From the NCBI RefSeq assembly GCF_000974985.2, contig NZ_LAVA02000038.1, positions 62,001-126,000 on the forward strand: a stretch of 64,000 nucleotides of DNA. The letters are read 5' to 3'. Shown here one piece after another: positions 43,305-52,548 of the stretch. Position 1 is the first letter of the stretch. Each line of letters starts with the position of its first letter. The notes below the pieces were generated by a model that had not been told where the DNA came from, did no database searches, and saw nothing but the letters and a program-made list of their open reading frames with translations. The position numbers were made by a program, and so were the translations under genes. The DNA comes from Streptomyces mangrovisoli (GTDB lineage Bacteria; Actinomycetota; Actinomycetes; Streptomycetales; Streptomycetaceae).

Positions 43305-46031
43305 GTGAGCACGCGATGGTTCTTCTCCTCCGCGCGGCTCGGGGCGGCGGCCTCCGCGGACGGTTCCTCGCTGCGCACGGAGGTGGCGTTCGACCGTTCC
43401 GGCGGCGGCGGCAACGACCGGCAGGCCCTCCCCGGCCCGTCGCTCACCCTGCTCGGTCCCGGGCATGTGCAGGGCTTCGACCGGTCGCTGGTGCTGCGCG
43501 AGGAGCCGCCGCCCGGGACGGCCGAGGCCGCGGAGAACATCCTCGCCAGTGTGGAGTTCGCCCACGCGGACCTGCCCTGGCTGCTGTCCACGGGTTCCGC
43601 GGCCACGCCGTCGGGGGCGACCCCGCTGCCGTGGATGACGCTCGTCGTGCTGGCGGACGACGAGGCCGCGCCGCCGCGTGACGCGGCACCGCTCCCGGTG
43701 CTCACCGCGCCGGTCGCCGCCCTGCCCCCGCCGGCCGAGCGCTGGGCCTGGGCGCATGTGGAGGCCCGCCTCCCGGACGACGTCACCGACCTCGACACCG
43801 CGCGGCAGCGCGCCACGCAGGGGCTGCGCGAGCACTCGGCCGAGGTGGTCGCCCGGTTGGTGTGCCCGCGCAGGCTGGCCCCGGACCGGGGCTGGATCGC
43901 CGCCGTGGTGCCGGCCACCGCCGCGGGCCGGGACGCCGGGCTGCACGCGGCGGGTTCGTCGACGGACCTGGGCCCCGCCTGGCCGCACGGCGACGGTACG
44001 ACCGTCGACCTGCCCGTCTACCACTGGTGGACCTTCCGCACCGGAGCCGCCGGCACGTTCGAGAAGCTGGCCCGCCGACTGCGCTTCCGCCCCGCGGCCG
44101 AGGCCGGGCTGGGCAGCAGGGTCGTCGACGTCGGGCGCCCCTGGCCCACCGAGCCGCCCGTCGGGACCGCCACCGTCGCCCTGGACGGCGCGTTGCGGGC
44201 GCCGGGCGCGGCCGCGCCCGAGGTCTGGTCCGACACCGCCGCCCAGGACCGCTTCCGCACACTGCTGCGGGAGCGCCTGGACGCCCCGGCGCTGCGCCGC
44301 GCGCACCCGGCCGAGGCGGACGCCACGGGCGGGGGCGAAGGCGGGGCGGGTCCGGACGGCGGGGCCGGCCCGGACGGCGGGCAGGGCGCGGGAGACGCGG
44401 GCGGCACGGAAGGCACGGGCGGAACGGAAGGCACGGGAAGCGCGGGAAGCGCGGGCGCCGACAGTACGGGGAACGCGGACGACGTCGGGGAGGACGACCG
44501 CGACACCGCCGCCGTCGCGCCGCCCCTCTACGGCAGTCATCACACCGGGCAGCAGACCGTCCCCGCCGATCCCGGCGGCTGGCTCGGCACGCTCAACCTC
44601 GACGTCCGCAGGCGGGTCGCCGCCGCGCTCGGCGCCCGGTACGTGCAGCAGGAGCAGGAGTTCCTGATGGCGCGCGCGTGGGAGCAGGTCGGCGAGATCC
44701 GCCGGGCCAACCGGCTGCTGGCCGCCGGTGAGCTGGCCGCCGCCGCAGCCGAACGGGCCCAGCGCAAGCACCTCGACCCGCTCGGGGTGGCCGACCTGGT
44801 CACCGTGATGGCGCCGGCGGGCGGCCGTACGCCTGTGTCCGCGCCCGGCACCGACGGCTCGGGCGCCCCGACGAGCACGCTCGCCGCGGCGCTGGGGCGG
44901 TCGCGGCTCATGGCCGGGACGGCCGACACGTCGTTCGTCCGGCTGACCCGCCGGGGCGGCGCGCTGGCGCGCCGGGCCGCCCGCGCCACGGCGGACGGCG
45001 TGGCCGCGGGGGAGAACGTGGCCGCCGCGGAGCGGCCCGTGCCGGTGCTGGAGCAACAGCTCGGCGAGGCCGACGGCATGGACCGGAGCCTGCCGGGCGA
45101 CCTGCGCGCCGGGATCGGCCCGTCGCGGCTCCAGCTGCGCCGGATGGCCGACCGCATCTGCGCGGGCTTCGACGCCGGGCGCACGGACGACGGGCCCCGG
45201 CCGCTGGGCCCGATCATGGCGCACCCGACGTTCACGGTGCCCATCGCGACGGAGCTGCTGACCCGCTGGCCGGAGTGGGCGATCCCCGGCATCGGCGGGC
45301 TGCCGCCCGACTCGGTGACGCTGCTGGAGACCAACCCGGAGTTCGTCGCCGCCGTGCTGGTGGGCCTCAACCACGAGTTCAACCGCGAGCTGTTGTGGCG
45401 GGAGTTCCCCACCGACCAGCGCGGCACTCCGTTCGCCCGGTTCTGGCCGGGGACCGACGCCGACATCGACGAGATCGCCCGCTGGCCGCTGGACGCCAGT
45501 CTGGAGAGCCGGGTGCGCGGCGGGGGCTCCGGCGCGCTGACCGTGCTGGTCCGCGGTGACCTGCTGCGCCGCTTCCCGGGCACGGCGCTGCTCGCGGTGC
45601 GCGGCCAGGACGGCAGGCTGCCCCCCGACTTCGCCGGAGTGCCCGGCACCCCGATGGCGCTCGACGAGTCCACCGTGCTCTACCTGTTCGACGGCATCGA
45701 CGAGCAACGCGCCCGCGAGGAGGACTGGTTCTTCGTCTTCCGGGAGCCCATGCGGGGCACCCAGTTCGGCTTCGACGCCCCGGCCGACCCGCGGGATGCG
45801 CCCGAGCCGGACGACGCCGCGTCGCCGGGCGGCTGGGCCGACCTCGCCTGGGACAGCGTCGGCGTGGACGGCGGCCGATGCGTGCACCTCGAACCGCCCG
45901 CCGTCCCGCCGAGCCCGCCGCCGCCCGTCGATCCGCCGGTCTGGGGCCGGGACGCGGCCGACATGGCGCGCATCGCCTTCCGCCACCCCTTCCAGCTGGC
46001 CTTCCACGCCGCCGCCCTGCTGGGCGGGTGA
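43305..46031 (+). CDS. Unassigned 908-aa protein with Gly-rich linker
   Basis: I do not recognise a family. Domain 1 (residues ~1-340) is beta-rich with V-Y-H-W-W-T-F and similar aromatic strands. Residues ~341-402 form a Gly/Ala/Asp/Thr low-complexity linker. Domain 2 (~403-908) contains the conserved-looking segments around the phrase NHEFNRELLWREFPTDQRG (near residue 688) and a helix G-P-S-R-L-Q-L-R-R-M-A-D-R-I. No membrane helix or signal peptide. GTG 43305 follows GGGAG (43294-43298). The gene belongs to the 16-kb operon and is followed 31 bases later by the giant gene. Confidence 0.75.
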   Translation: MSTRWFFSSARLGAAASADGSSLRTEVAFDRSGGGGNDRQALPGPSLTLLGPGHVQGFDRSLVLREEPPPGTAEAAENILASVEFAHADLPWLLSTGSAATPSGATPLPWMTLVVLADDEAAPPRDAAPLPVLTAPVAALPPPAERWAWAHVEARLPDDVTDLDTARQRATQGLREHSAEVVARLVCPRRLAPDRGWIAAVVPATAAGRDAGLHAAGSSTDLGPAWPHGDGTTVDLPVYHWWTFRTGAAGTFEKLARRLRFRPAAEAGLGSRVVDVGRPWPTEPPVGTATVALDGALRAPGAAAPEVWSDTAAQDRFRTLLRERLDAPALRRAHPAEADATGGGEGGAGPDGGAGPDGGQGAGDAGGTEGTGGTEGTGSAGSAGADSTGNADDVGEDDRDTAAVAPPLYGSHHTGQQTVPADPGGWLGTLNLDVRRRVAAALGARYVQQEQEFLMARAWEQVGEIRRANRLLAAGELAAAAAERAQRKHLDPLGVADLVTVMAPAGGRTPVSAPGTDGSGAPTSTLAAALGRSRLMAGTADTSFVRLTRRGGALARRAARATADGVAAGENVAAAERPVPVLEQQLGEADGMDRSLPGDLRAGIGPSRLQLRRMADRICAGFDAGRTDDGPRPLGPIMAHPTFTVPIATELLTRWPEWAIPGIGGLPPDSVTLLETNPEFVAAVLVGLNHEFNRELLWREFPTDQRGTPFARFWPGTDADIDEIARWPLDASLESRVRGGGSGALTVLVRGDLLRRFPGTALLAVRGQDGRLPPDFAGVPGTPMALDESTVLYLFDGIDEQRAREEDWFFVFREPMRGTQFGFDAPADPRDAPEPDDAASPGGWADLAWDSVGVDGGRCVHLEPPAVPPSPPPPVDPPVWGRDAADMARIAFRHPFQLAFHAAALLGG

Positions 46032-46062
46032 GTCCGGCGCCGAGAACAGGAGCACACCGCAG

Positions 46063-49000
46063 ATGACCGACGCGTTCGGCGCCCGTACCGAACTGGACCG
46101 GGCCCGCACCGAGGCGGACGCCGCGCAGGCCCACGCGGACGAGCAACTGGCCGTCGTACGGCGGCTCCAGGACGCCACTCGGGCCGGTGACGAGCGCGCG
46201 ACCCCCGACCTGCTGGCGGCCGCCGAGGCGGCCCAGGCGGAGGCGCAGCGCACCGCCGACGGGCTCGACGCCCTCGTGGGCGGCGCCGCGGACACGCTCG
46301 CGCAGGCCCTCGGCGAGGGCACCCCGCTGTTCCCCGACGGCAACACCGACCCGATCGCCCTGCTGCCGGTGCGGGTGGAGACCATCTGGTGGGAGCCGAG
46401 CACGCTGCGGGTGCGGGTCTACCCCGACGACATCCTGCTCTCCCGGTTCGATCCCGCGCTCAGCCCCGCCGAGGCCGAGGCCGGCACCGGGTACTGGCGG
46501 GCCCCGGGGCCCGAGGCCTGGCAGCGGGTGCAGGACCGGCTGCGCCCGGAGCGCGCGTCGTGGGCGGTCGCCGCCTGCCGGCCGGGTGCGGCGCCGCCCG
46601 TGATCGCCGCCGACCCGGGCGGACGCCGGCAGCGGACGGCCGCGCTGCCCAAGCGGTGGCGGTTCGTCGGCCTGGTGGCCGGACAGGTGGTCGTCGACAA
46701 GCCCGGCCGTCCGGTGCCGGACCCGCTGCCCGTCGGGCTGCTGCGCGCCGACGAGGAGGGCTGGGAGACCGACTGGTTCGAGGCGGTCAAGGCGGGCATG
46801 GCCGTCGAACTGATCCTGCCCGAGGGCGTCGACCACCTGGACGAACTGCTCGTGGTCGGGGTGCGCGCCGACTCGGCCGCGGACGGTGCCGCCCGGCTGC
46901 GCGACCTGCTGCACGGGCACCGGTACGGCGGCGGGCTCGGCCTGCTCCCGGCGGGCACCGCCACCAACAACACCCCCCGCGCCCGGTCCGGCTGGTCGTC
47001 CGCCCCCGGGTACCCCGGCCCGGACCCGGACCCCGAGGCCGGCGCGCGCCCGGTCGCGGACGCGCTGGCGGGTGCCCTCGGACTGCCGGACGCGGGCTTT
47101 CTGCGCGGCTGCCCGGGGGCGGCCGACGCGGAGCCCGCGGCGGTCGCCGCGCTGACCCTGCTCACCTGGCCCACGCTGGGCAAGGGGTTCGCCGAGGCCG
47201 CGGTGTCCGAACTCGACCTGGGCACCCGGCAGGTGACGGCCACCGGGTCGGCCCGGCCCTGGCGCGCGGTCCGCGACCACCTCGCCGAGCACGTCCGCAG
47301 CCGCGGGCCGCTGCCGATGCTGCGGGTGGGGCGGCAGCCGTACGGGGTGCTGCCCGTGACCTCGCTCGGCGACTGGCGCCCGCGGCGGCCCGAGGACGTG
47401 GACGCGCTGCTCGCGCCCTGGCTGCTGCGGCTGCGGGACCGCTGGCGCGCGGCGGTGGCCGCCGCGGACCTGATTCCCCGGGTACGGCCCGACCAGCCGG
47501 TGGACCAGGTGGCGGTGGACGCGTTGCAGCGGCTGCCGGTGGCGACCGGGCTGGCCATGCGGCGGCTGGACGGCCCCGGGTTCGCCGTGCCGCGCACCCC
47601 GCGCGACCAGCCGCCCGCCGAACCGGGGGTGCCGGGTCTGTCCCCGGCCGGCGTGCTGCGCTGGACGACGAACGCGGACGGCTGGACCGATCTCGGCTGG
47701 GGCCTGGACGACGAGACCGGGGTACCGCGGTTCGTGACCCGGCTCGCGCCGGACGCGGTCGCCTTCCCGGCCCGCGCGACGGCCACCGCCGACTACTTCG
47801 CCGCGGTGCGCGCGTTCCTGGCCGGGGAGCTGGACGCCGAGGGCTACGACCGGGCCTGGCCGGTGCAGTTGTCCTCCGGACGGGACACGCCGCCGCGCCG
47901 CGCCACCTTCTTCGACCTCGGCACGGGCGCCGCGGGGACGCCCGCGGACACGGACACCCCGGCCCCGGACGGCGGCCCTTCCCCGGACGGAACTCCCGCC
48001 GCGGACGGCACTCCCCCGGACGACACGTCCGACGCGTCCGACGCGCCCCCTCCCGACGACGCCTCGCCCGCCGCCGACCCGGGCCCCCCGGACGCGACCG
48101 GTCTGCTCGACGCCCTGCTGTTCCTGCCCAACTGGGCCTTCTTCGAGGGCGACGACGGCACGGACGACCCGCTGCGCCAGGCCCTCGCCGTCACCGCGGA
48201 CGTGGACCAGCTGGTCGCGGACGTACTGGAGGGACTGACCGGCCACGACCGGGCCGAACGGGTCGCGGCCGCCGTCCGCGCGACGGGCGCGCTCCCCCGG
48301 TTCGAGCAGGCCCTGAGGACGCTTGCCGCCGTACCGGTGAGCCGGCTGCCCGAACTGTTGCTGGAGGTCGTCGACGTCCACGCGCACCGCGTCGACGCCT
48401 GGGTCACCTCGCTGGCGTCCCGGCGCCTCGCCGAGCTGCGGTCGTCCGGCGCCGGGGGTGTGCGCTACGGCTGCTACGGCTGGGTGCAGGAGCTGCCCCG
48501 GCCGGCGCAGGGGCGCGAGCAGGCGGACGTCGAGCTGGACGGCGAGAACACCACCGTCGAGGTGTCCGACCAGGACGGCTACATCCACGCGCCGTCGCTC
48601 CAGCACGCGGCGACCGCCGCCGTGCTCCGCTCCGGCTTCCTCGGGCACCCCGGGGAGCAGACGTACGCCGTGGACCTGACCTCCCGCCGCGCGCGCGTCG
48701 CCCGCTGGCTGGTGGGCGGGGTGCGCCAGGGCCAGGAACTCGGCTCGCTGCTCGGCTACCGGTTCGAACGGGCGCTGCACGACGCCGAGCTGGACCATCT
48801 CGTGGACCGCTTCCGGCGTCGGTTCCCGCTGCCGGTCGTGCCCGAGCCGCAGGGTCCGGGGGCCGACGCCGGTCTGTGGGCGCGCAGCGCGGAGGCCGTC
48901 GCGGCCCGCAACGTCGTCGACGGGATGGCGCTGGTGCGGGCGGGCTCCGGGGCCTCGGCGCTGCCCAGCGACGTGGACGGCGCGCCCGTGGTGCCGGACG

Positions 49001-52000
49001 CCGACCGGGACGCGGTGGCTCCGCTGCTGGACGACCTCGCCGACGCGCTGGACGCGGTGGGCGACCTGGTGCTGGCCGAGAGCGTGCACCAGCTGGTCGG
49101 CGGGAACCCGGTGCGCGCCGGGCTGACCGCCGACACCCTGGGCCGCGGCGAGAACGTGCCGGACGACTTCCACGTCCTGCGCACCCCGCGCCGGGCGCGG
49201 GCGCTGACCCACCGCATCGCCGCGCTGCTGCCGTCCGCGCCGGGCGCTCCGACGGGCTGGCCCACGGACCCCCTCGCCACGCTCCAGCCGGCCCTGGAGA
49301 CCTGGACCGCCCACCTGCTGGGCCCGGCGGCGGCCTGGACCATCACGGGCGTACTGAGCGTGCCGTCGAAGGAGGGCGACGGCGACGCACCGGAAGGGGC
49401 CGGTGACCCGGCGGGGGCCGGCCCGGCGGACGGCGGCGATGGCCCGGCGGGCGGCGGCGGGCCGACGGGAGAGGCCCGCGGCGTGACGGGCGGCGGGGCG
49501 GGATCGTCCGACGGCTCGGCGGCGACGCCCGGCAGCCCGGCGGTCGGCGGCACGGCGGAAGCCGACGGCGGCCCGACCGGCGGCGGGGCGAGCGGCGGCG
49601 GGGCTGATCGTGGCGGAGGCGCGGAGCCCGGTGATGTCGGAGGTGGCGTGCCTGGGGGAGCCGGTGGGGGGCGGGCGTTCGAGGTGAGGATCGACCGGCT
49701 GGGGCTGGGCGCGCTCACCTCCGTGCTGGACGCCGGCGGGGAGCAGGCCCGGCTGCGTGGCGCGGTTCTGGCCGTGCTCGGCGCCCCGGCCGGGGCGCAG
49801 GTGACCTTCGGCGGGCCCGGGTGGAGCGGCCTGTGCGGACGGGCGGCCCGTATCCGGTCGCTGCTCGCCACCGCCCAGCCGCTGCTGCCGGTCCACATGG
49901 CCGGTCAGCCGACCGGGACCGCCGGGCCGCCGGACCCGTCGGCAGACCTCGGCGAACTCCGCGCCCGGCTGGCCCGGTTCGCCGCCGACCCGCAGGTGTC
50001 GCCGCACCCCGCCGCGCCCGACCTCGCCGAGCTGGCCGCCGAACCGCCCGCCGCGGGGCCGGTCGAGAGCTGGCTGTCGCGGGCGCGGGCGGCGCTGGGA
50101 GAGGTGCTGGGCGCGGACGTCCCGCTGCTGCCGTCGCTGACCACCGTTCCGGACGGCCGGGGCGAGGTGTCCGGCGCCGACCTGGAGGACTGGCTGCGGC
50201 GCAACGCCGCCGTACGGCCGCTGGTGCGCGCCCTGCACGAGTCGCTGCTGCTCGCGGGGGCGCGCGGCGGGCGGACGGAGCCGCTGCGGGCGGCGCAGGC
50301 TCCGGCCGCGGCGGCCGACTGCTGGATCGGCGGGCCGTTCCCGGGCGGGCAGCGCCCCGCGGCCACCGTCCATGTCGTCTGGCACGCCCCCGTCGACCTC
50401 GCCCCCGGCGCGGGAGCGGCCGGTCTGCTGCTGGACGAGTGGATCGAGCTGCTGCCCGGCTCCGACCCGCCGCCCCCGCCCGCCGCGGGCCCCTCGCAGC
50501 CCGAGAACGCCGCAACGCCCCCGCAGCCCGCGACCGCCGGAGGTGTCCCGCAGCCCGGCACCCCGCCCGAAGGGCCCCCGCAACAGAGCGAGTTGACGGG
50601 GGTCGCCTTCCACTACGACCGGCCCGACGCCAAGGCCCCGCACAGCGTGCTCATCGCCGTACCGCCGGACACGGACCGCGGCTGGACCTCGGACGGACTC
50701 GTCCAAGTGCTGCGCGAGACACTGGAGTCGGCGAAACTGCGGGCCGTCGACATCGCCGATCTGCCCGGCATGAACCAGCTGCTCCCGGCGATCCAGATCC
50801 CGGCGCACGGCGGCACGGGACAGGCGCTCGCCGCGATCGAGACCCGCCGCCCCAACACCGACCCGGACGGCCCGTTCCGGCTGGAGCCCGGGCACCGCAC
50901 GGACGACATCGAGGCCGGTCTGGCCGCACGGGTGCACGACCCGCTCTGGCTGCTCACCCGGCAGTGGCAGTTCGGGGAGTTCACCGCGCAGGACGCGGGC
51001 TCCCCCGCCGTGGTGCGGATGAGCGGCAGCAGCGCCCCGATCGACGCCTGGCGCCCGGTGGGGGCGGCGGACTGGGTGCCGTACGATCCGCGGCTCGGGC
51101 CGTTGGACGTGCAGATCGAGGACGAACCGGTGCGCGCCGACGAGCGGTTGCGCGCCGAAGGCGGCGCCGCGCTGCTGCGCATGGCGGACGACGCGGGCGT
51201 TCTCGCCGCCGCCGTCACCGCTCTGACGGCGCATCAACTCGCGGACGGAACGCCCGACATGAGCCTGGTCGGACTGCTCGAAGGCCGGGTGCCGGACGCG
51301 GCCGCGGTGGCGGCCGCGCTGGACGCGGGCACGCTCGGCGGCGCGGCGGACCCGGCGTTCGCGGAGGTGACCGGACGGTGGCGTCGCTGGTGGGCCGGGC
51401 AGCTGGCCGGGGCCGGACCGGACTGCTACGCCCCGCAGCGCCTGGAGTACGCGGCCGAACTGTCCACGGGCGGCACCGTGCTGCGCGCCGACCAGTATCT
51501 CGGCGACGGCCTGGACTGGTACGCCCTGGACGTGCACACCGGTGACGAGGTGGTGGCCGCGCCCGCGGCGGCCCCGCGCTCCTTCTCGGGCGAGAGCGTG
51601 CCCACGACGGTCCGCTACGGCGGGCTGCCGGCCGACCGGTTCTGGGAGATGGAGGACGCCCGGGTCGATCTGGGGGCGACGGAGGTGTCCACCCTGGACA
51701 CCGGGCGGCTGCTGCTGATCTCGTTCGCCACGGTCTACGGCAACGACTGGTTCCTGGCCCCGCTGGAGGTGCCCGCGGGCTCGCTCACCACCCTGGACCA
51801 ACTGCTGGTGCGGGACGTGTTCGGCCGGCAGCACCTGGTGCGGCGGGCGGGCCTGGACGACCCGTCCTGGTCGATGTTCACGCTGCACGCCCCAGAGGCC
51901 GACCACCCCGCGGCGTCGGCGCTGGTGGTGCTGCCGACCGAGCCCGGTCAGGCGGGTGAGCCGCTGGAGGAGGTGGTGCTGGCCCGCGACGAACTGGCCA

Positions 52001-52455
52001 ATCTGGCCTGGGCCGTCCGGCACCGCTGCACCGACGGGCGGGGGGTGCCGACGGATCTGCGGGACCGCTGGGCTCGCGTCGCACCGCCCGATCCGGCGCC
52101 GGCCGGGAACCTGCCCGGTTACGCGGTGCGCACGACGGTCCCCGACTACTGGCTCCCGCTGGTCCCGGAACCCGTCCTTCGCGAGGGGACGCTGTCCACG
52201 CGGTTCAAGGCGGTGCCGCAGGACGAACCGGGCACCGAACCCCCGCCGCCCGGACGGCTGATCGTGCCCGGAGTCCGCATCCATGAGGAGGAAGTCCCGC
52301 GTGAGGGCGTGCGGTTGACCCGGCGTCCGGTACTGGCCCGCTGGTACGACGGTTCGTGGCACAGCTGGGTGCGCCGGGAGAAGGCCCCGGGAACCGGGGG
52401 GAGTTCGAGCGGGCTGGCCTTCGACACCGTCCGCCCGACCGAGCCGTGGCCGTGA
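46063..52455 (+). CDS. Giant unassigned multidomain protein, 2130 aa
   Basis: I do not recognise a family. A helical/coiled N-terminus (residues ~5-85) leads to a segment with LPVRVETIWWEPSTLRVRV (near residue 100), a motif that looks conserved. Three low-complexity linkers divide it: Pro/Asp-rich ~626-678, Gly-rich ~1105-1206 and Pro-rich ~1465-1510. The C-terminal module (~1511-2130) contains DPLWLLTRQWQFGEFTAQD (near 1624). Tryptophan- and arginine-rich blocks are frequent. No export signal, membrane helix or catalytic motif was found. ATG 46063 follows AGGAG (46048-46052). It ends the operon at a short hairpin before the convergent phosphatase gene. Confidence 0.78.
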   Translation: MTDAFGARTELDRARTEADAAQAHADEQLAVVRRLQDATRAGDERATPDLLAAAEAAQAEAQRTADGLDALVGGAADTLAQALGEGTPLFPDGNTDPIALLPVRVETIWWEPSTLRVRVYPDDILLSRFDPALSPAEAEAGTGYWRAPGPEAWQRVQDRLRPERASWAVAACRPGAAPPVIAADPGGRRQRTAALPKRWRFVGLVAGQVVVDKPGRPVPDPLPVGLLRADEEGWETDWFEAVKAGMAVELILPEGVDHLDELLVVGVRADSAADGAARLRDLLHGHRYGGGLGLLPAGTATNNTPRARSGWSSAPGYPGPDPDPEAGARPVADALAGALGLPDAGFLRGCPGAADAEPAAVAALTLLTWPTLGKGFAEAAVSELDLGTRQVTATGSARPWRAVRDHLAEHVRSRGPLPMLRVGRQPYGVLPVTSLGDWRPRRPEDVDALLAPWLLRLRDRWRAAVAAADLIPRVRPDQPVDQVAVDALQRLPVATGLAMRRLDGPGFAVPRTPRDQPPAEPGVPGLSPAGVLRWTTNADGWTDLGWGLDDETGVPRFVTRLAPDAVAFPARATATADYFAAVRAFLAGELDAEGYDRAWPVQLSSGRDTPPRRATFFDLGTGAAGTPADTDTPAPDGGPSPDGTPAADGTPPDDTSDASDAPPPDDASPAADPGPPDATGLLDALLFLPNWAFFEGDDGTDDPLRQALAVTADVDQLVADVLEGLTGHDRAERVAAAVRATGALPRFEQALRTLAAVPVSRLPELLLEVVDVHAHRVDAWVTSLASRRLAELRSSGAGGVRYGCYGWVQELPRPAQGREQADVELDGENTTVEVSDQDGYIHAPSLQHAATAAVLRSGFLGHPGEQTYAVDLTSRRARVARWLVGGVRQGQELGSLLGYRFERALHDAELDHLVDRFRRRFPLPVVPEPQGPGADAGLWARSAEAVAARNVVDGMALVRAGSGASALPSDVDGAPVVPDADRDAVAPLLDDLADALDAVGDLVLAESVHQLVGGNPVRAGLTADTLGRGENVPDDFHVLRTPRRARALTHRIAALLPSAPGAPTGWPTDPLATLQPALETWTAHLLGPAAAWTITGVLSVPSKEGDGDAPEGAGDPAGAGPADGGDGPAGGGGPTGEARGVTGGGAGSSDGSAATPGSPAVGGTAEADGGPTGGGASGGGADRGGGAEPGDVGGGVPGGAGGGRAFEVRIDRLGLGALTSVLDAGGEQARLRGAVLAVLGAPAGAQVTFGGPGWSGLCGRAARIRSLLATAQPLLPVHMAGQPTGTAGPPDPSADLGELRARLARFAADPQVSPHPAAPDLAELAAEPPAAGPVESWLSRARAALGEVLGADVPLLPSLTTVPDGRGEVSGADLEDWLRRNAAVRPLVRALHESLLLAGARGGRTEPLRAAQAPAAAADCWIGGPFPGGQRPAATVHVVWHAPVDLAPGAGAAGLLLDEWIELLPGSDPPPPPAAGPSQPENAATPPQPATAGGVPQPGTPPEGPPQQSELTGVAFHYDRPDAKAPHSVLIAVPPDTDRGWTSDGLVQVLRETLESAKLRAVDIADLPGMNQLLPAIQIPAHGGTGQALAAIETRRPNTDPDGPFRLEPGHRTDDIEAGLAARVHDPLWLLTRQWQFGEFTAQDAGSPAVVRMSGSSAPIDAWRPVGAADWVPYDPRLGPLDVQIEDEPVRADERLRAEGGAALLRMADDAGVLAAAVTALTAHQLADGTPDMSLVGLLEGRVPDAAAVAAALDAGTLGGAADPAFAEVTGRWRRWWAGQLAGAGPDCYAPQRLEYAAELSTGGTVLRADQYLGDGLDWYALDVHTGDEVVAAPAAAPRSFSGESVPTTVRYGGLPADRFWEMEDARVDLGATEVSTLDTGRLLLISFATVYGNDWFLAPLEVPAGSLTTLDQLLVRDVFGRQHLVRRAGLDDPSWSMFTLHAPEADHPAASALVVLPTEPGQAGEPLEEVVLARDELANLAWAVRHRCTDGRGVPTDLRDRWARVAPPDPAPAGNLPGYAVRTTVPDYWLPLVPEPVLREGTLSTRFKAVPQDEPGTEPPPPGRLIVPGVRIHEEEVPREGVRLTRRPVLARWYDGSWHSWVRREKAPGTGGSSSGLAFDTVRPTEPWP

Positions 52456-52519
52456 CGGGCCGCCCCGGCCTGCTCCCGGTCCTGTTCCGATCGGGTTCGC
52501 CCGGTTCCGGCCTGGTTCC

Positions 52520-52547
52520 GGCACGGCTCCGGCGGCCTCGCCGTGCC
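52520..52547. terminator. Short hairpin between convergent genes
   Basis: GGCACGGC (52520-52527) pairs with GCCGTGCC (52540-52547) over a 12-base loop, abutting the phosphatase stop and 64 bases after the giant gene. It is a plausible bidirectional terminator. Confidence 0.55.
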
Positions 52548-52548
52548 C

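Noticed and set aside
43182..46403. Minus-strand frame of 1073 codons
   Set aside because: Antisense shadow of the 908-aa protein, with biased composition and no recognisable domain.
45379..52524. Minus-strand frame of 2381 codons opposite the giant gene
   Set aside because: Composition is Arg/Gly/Gln-rich, as expected for an antisense of a GC-rich gene, and lacks motifs; the plus-strand protein has coherent Trp/Leu-rich segments and operon spacing.
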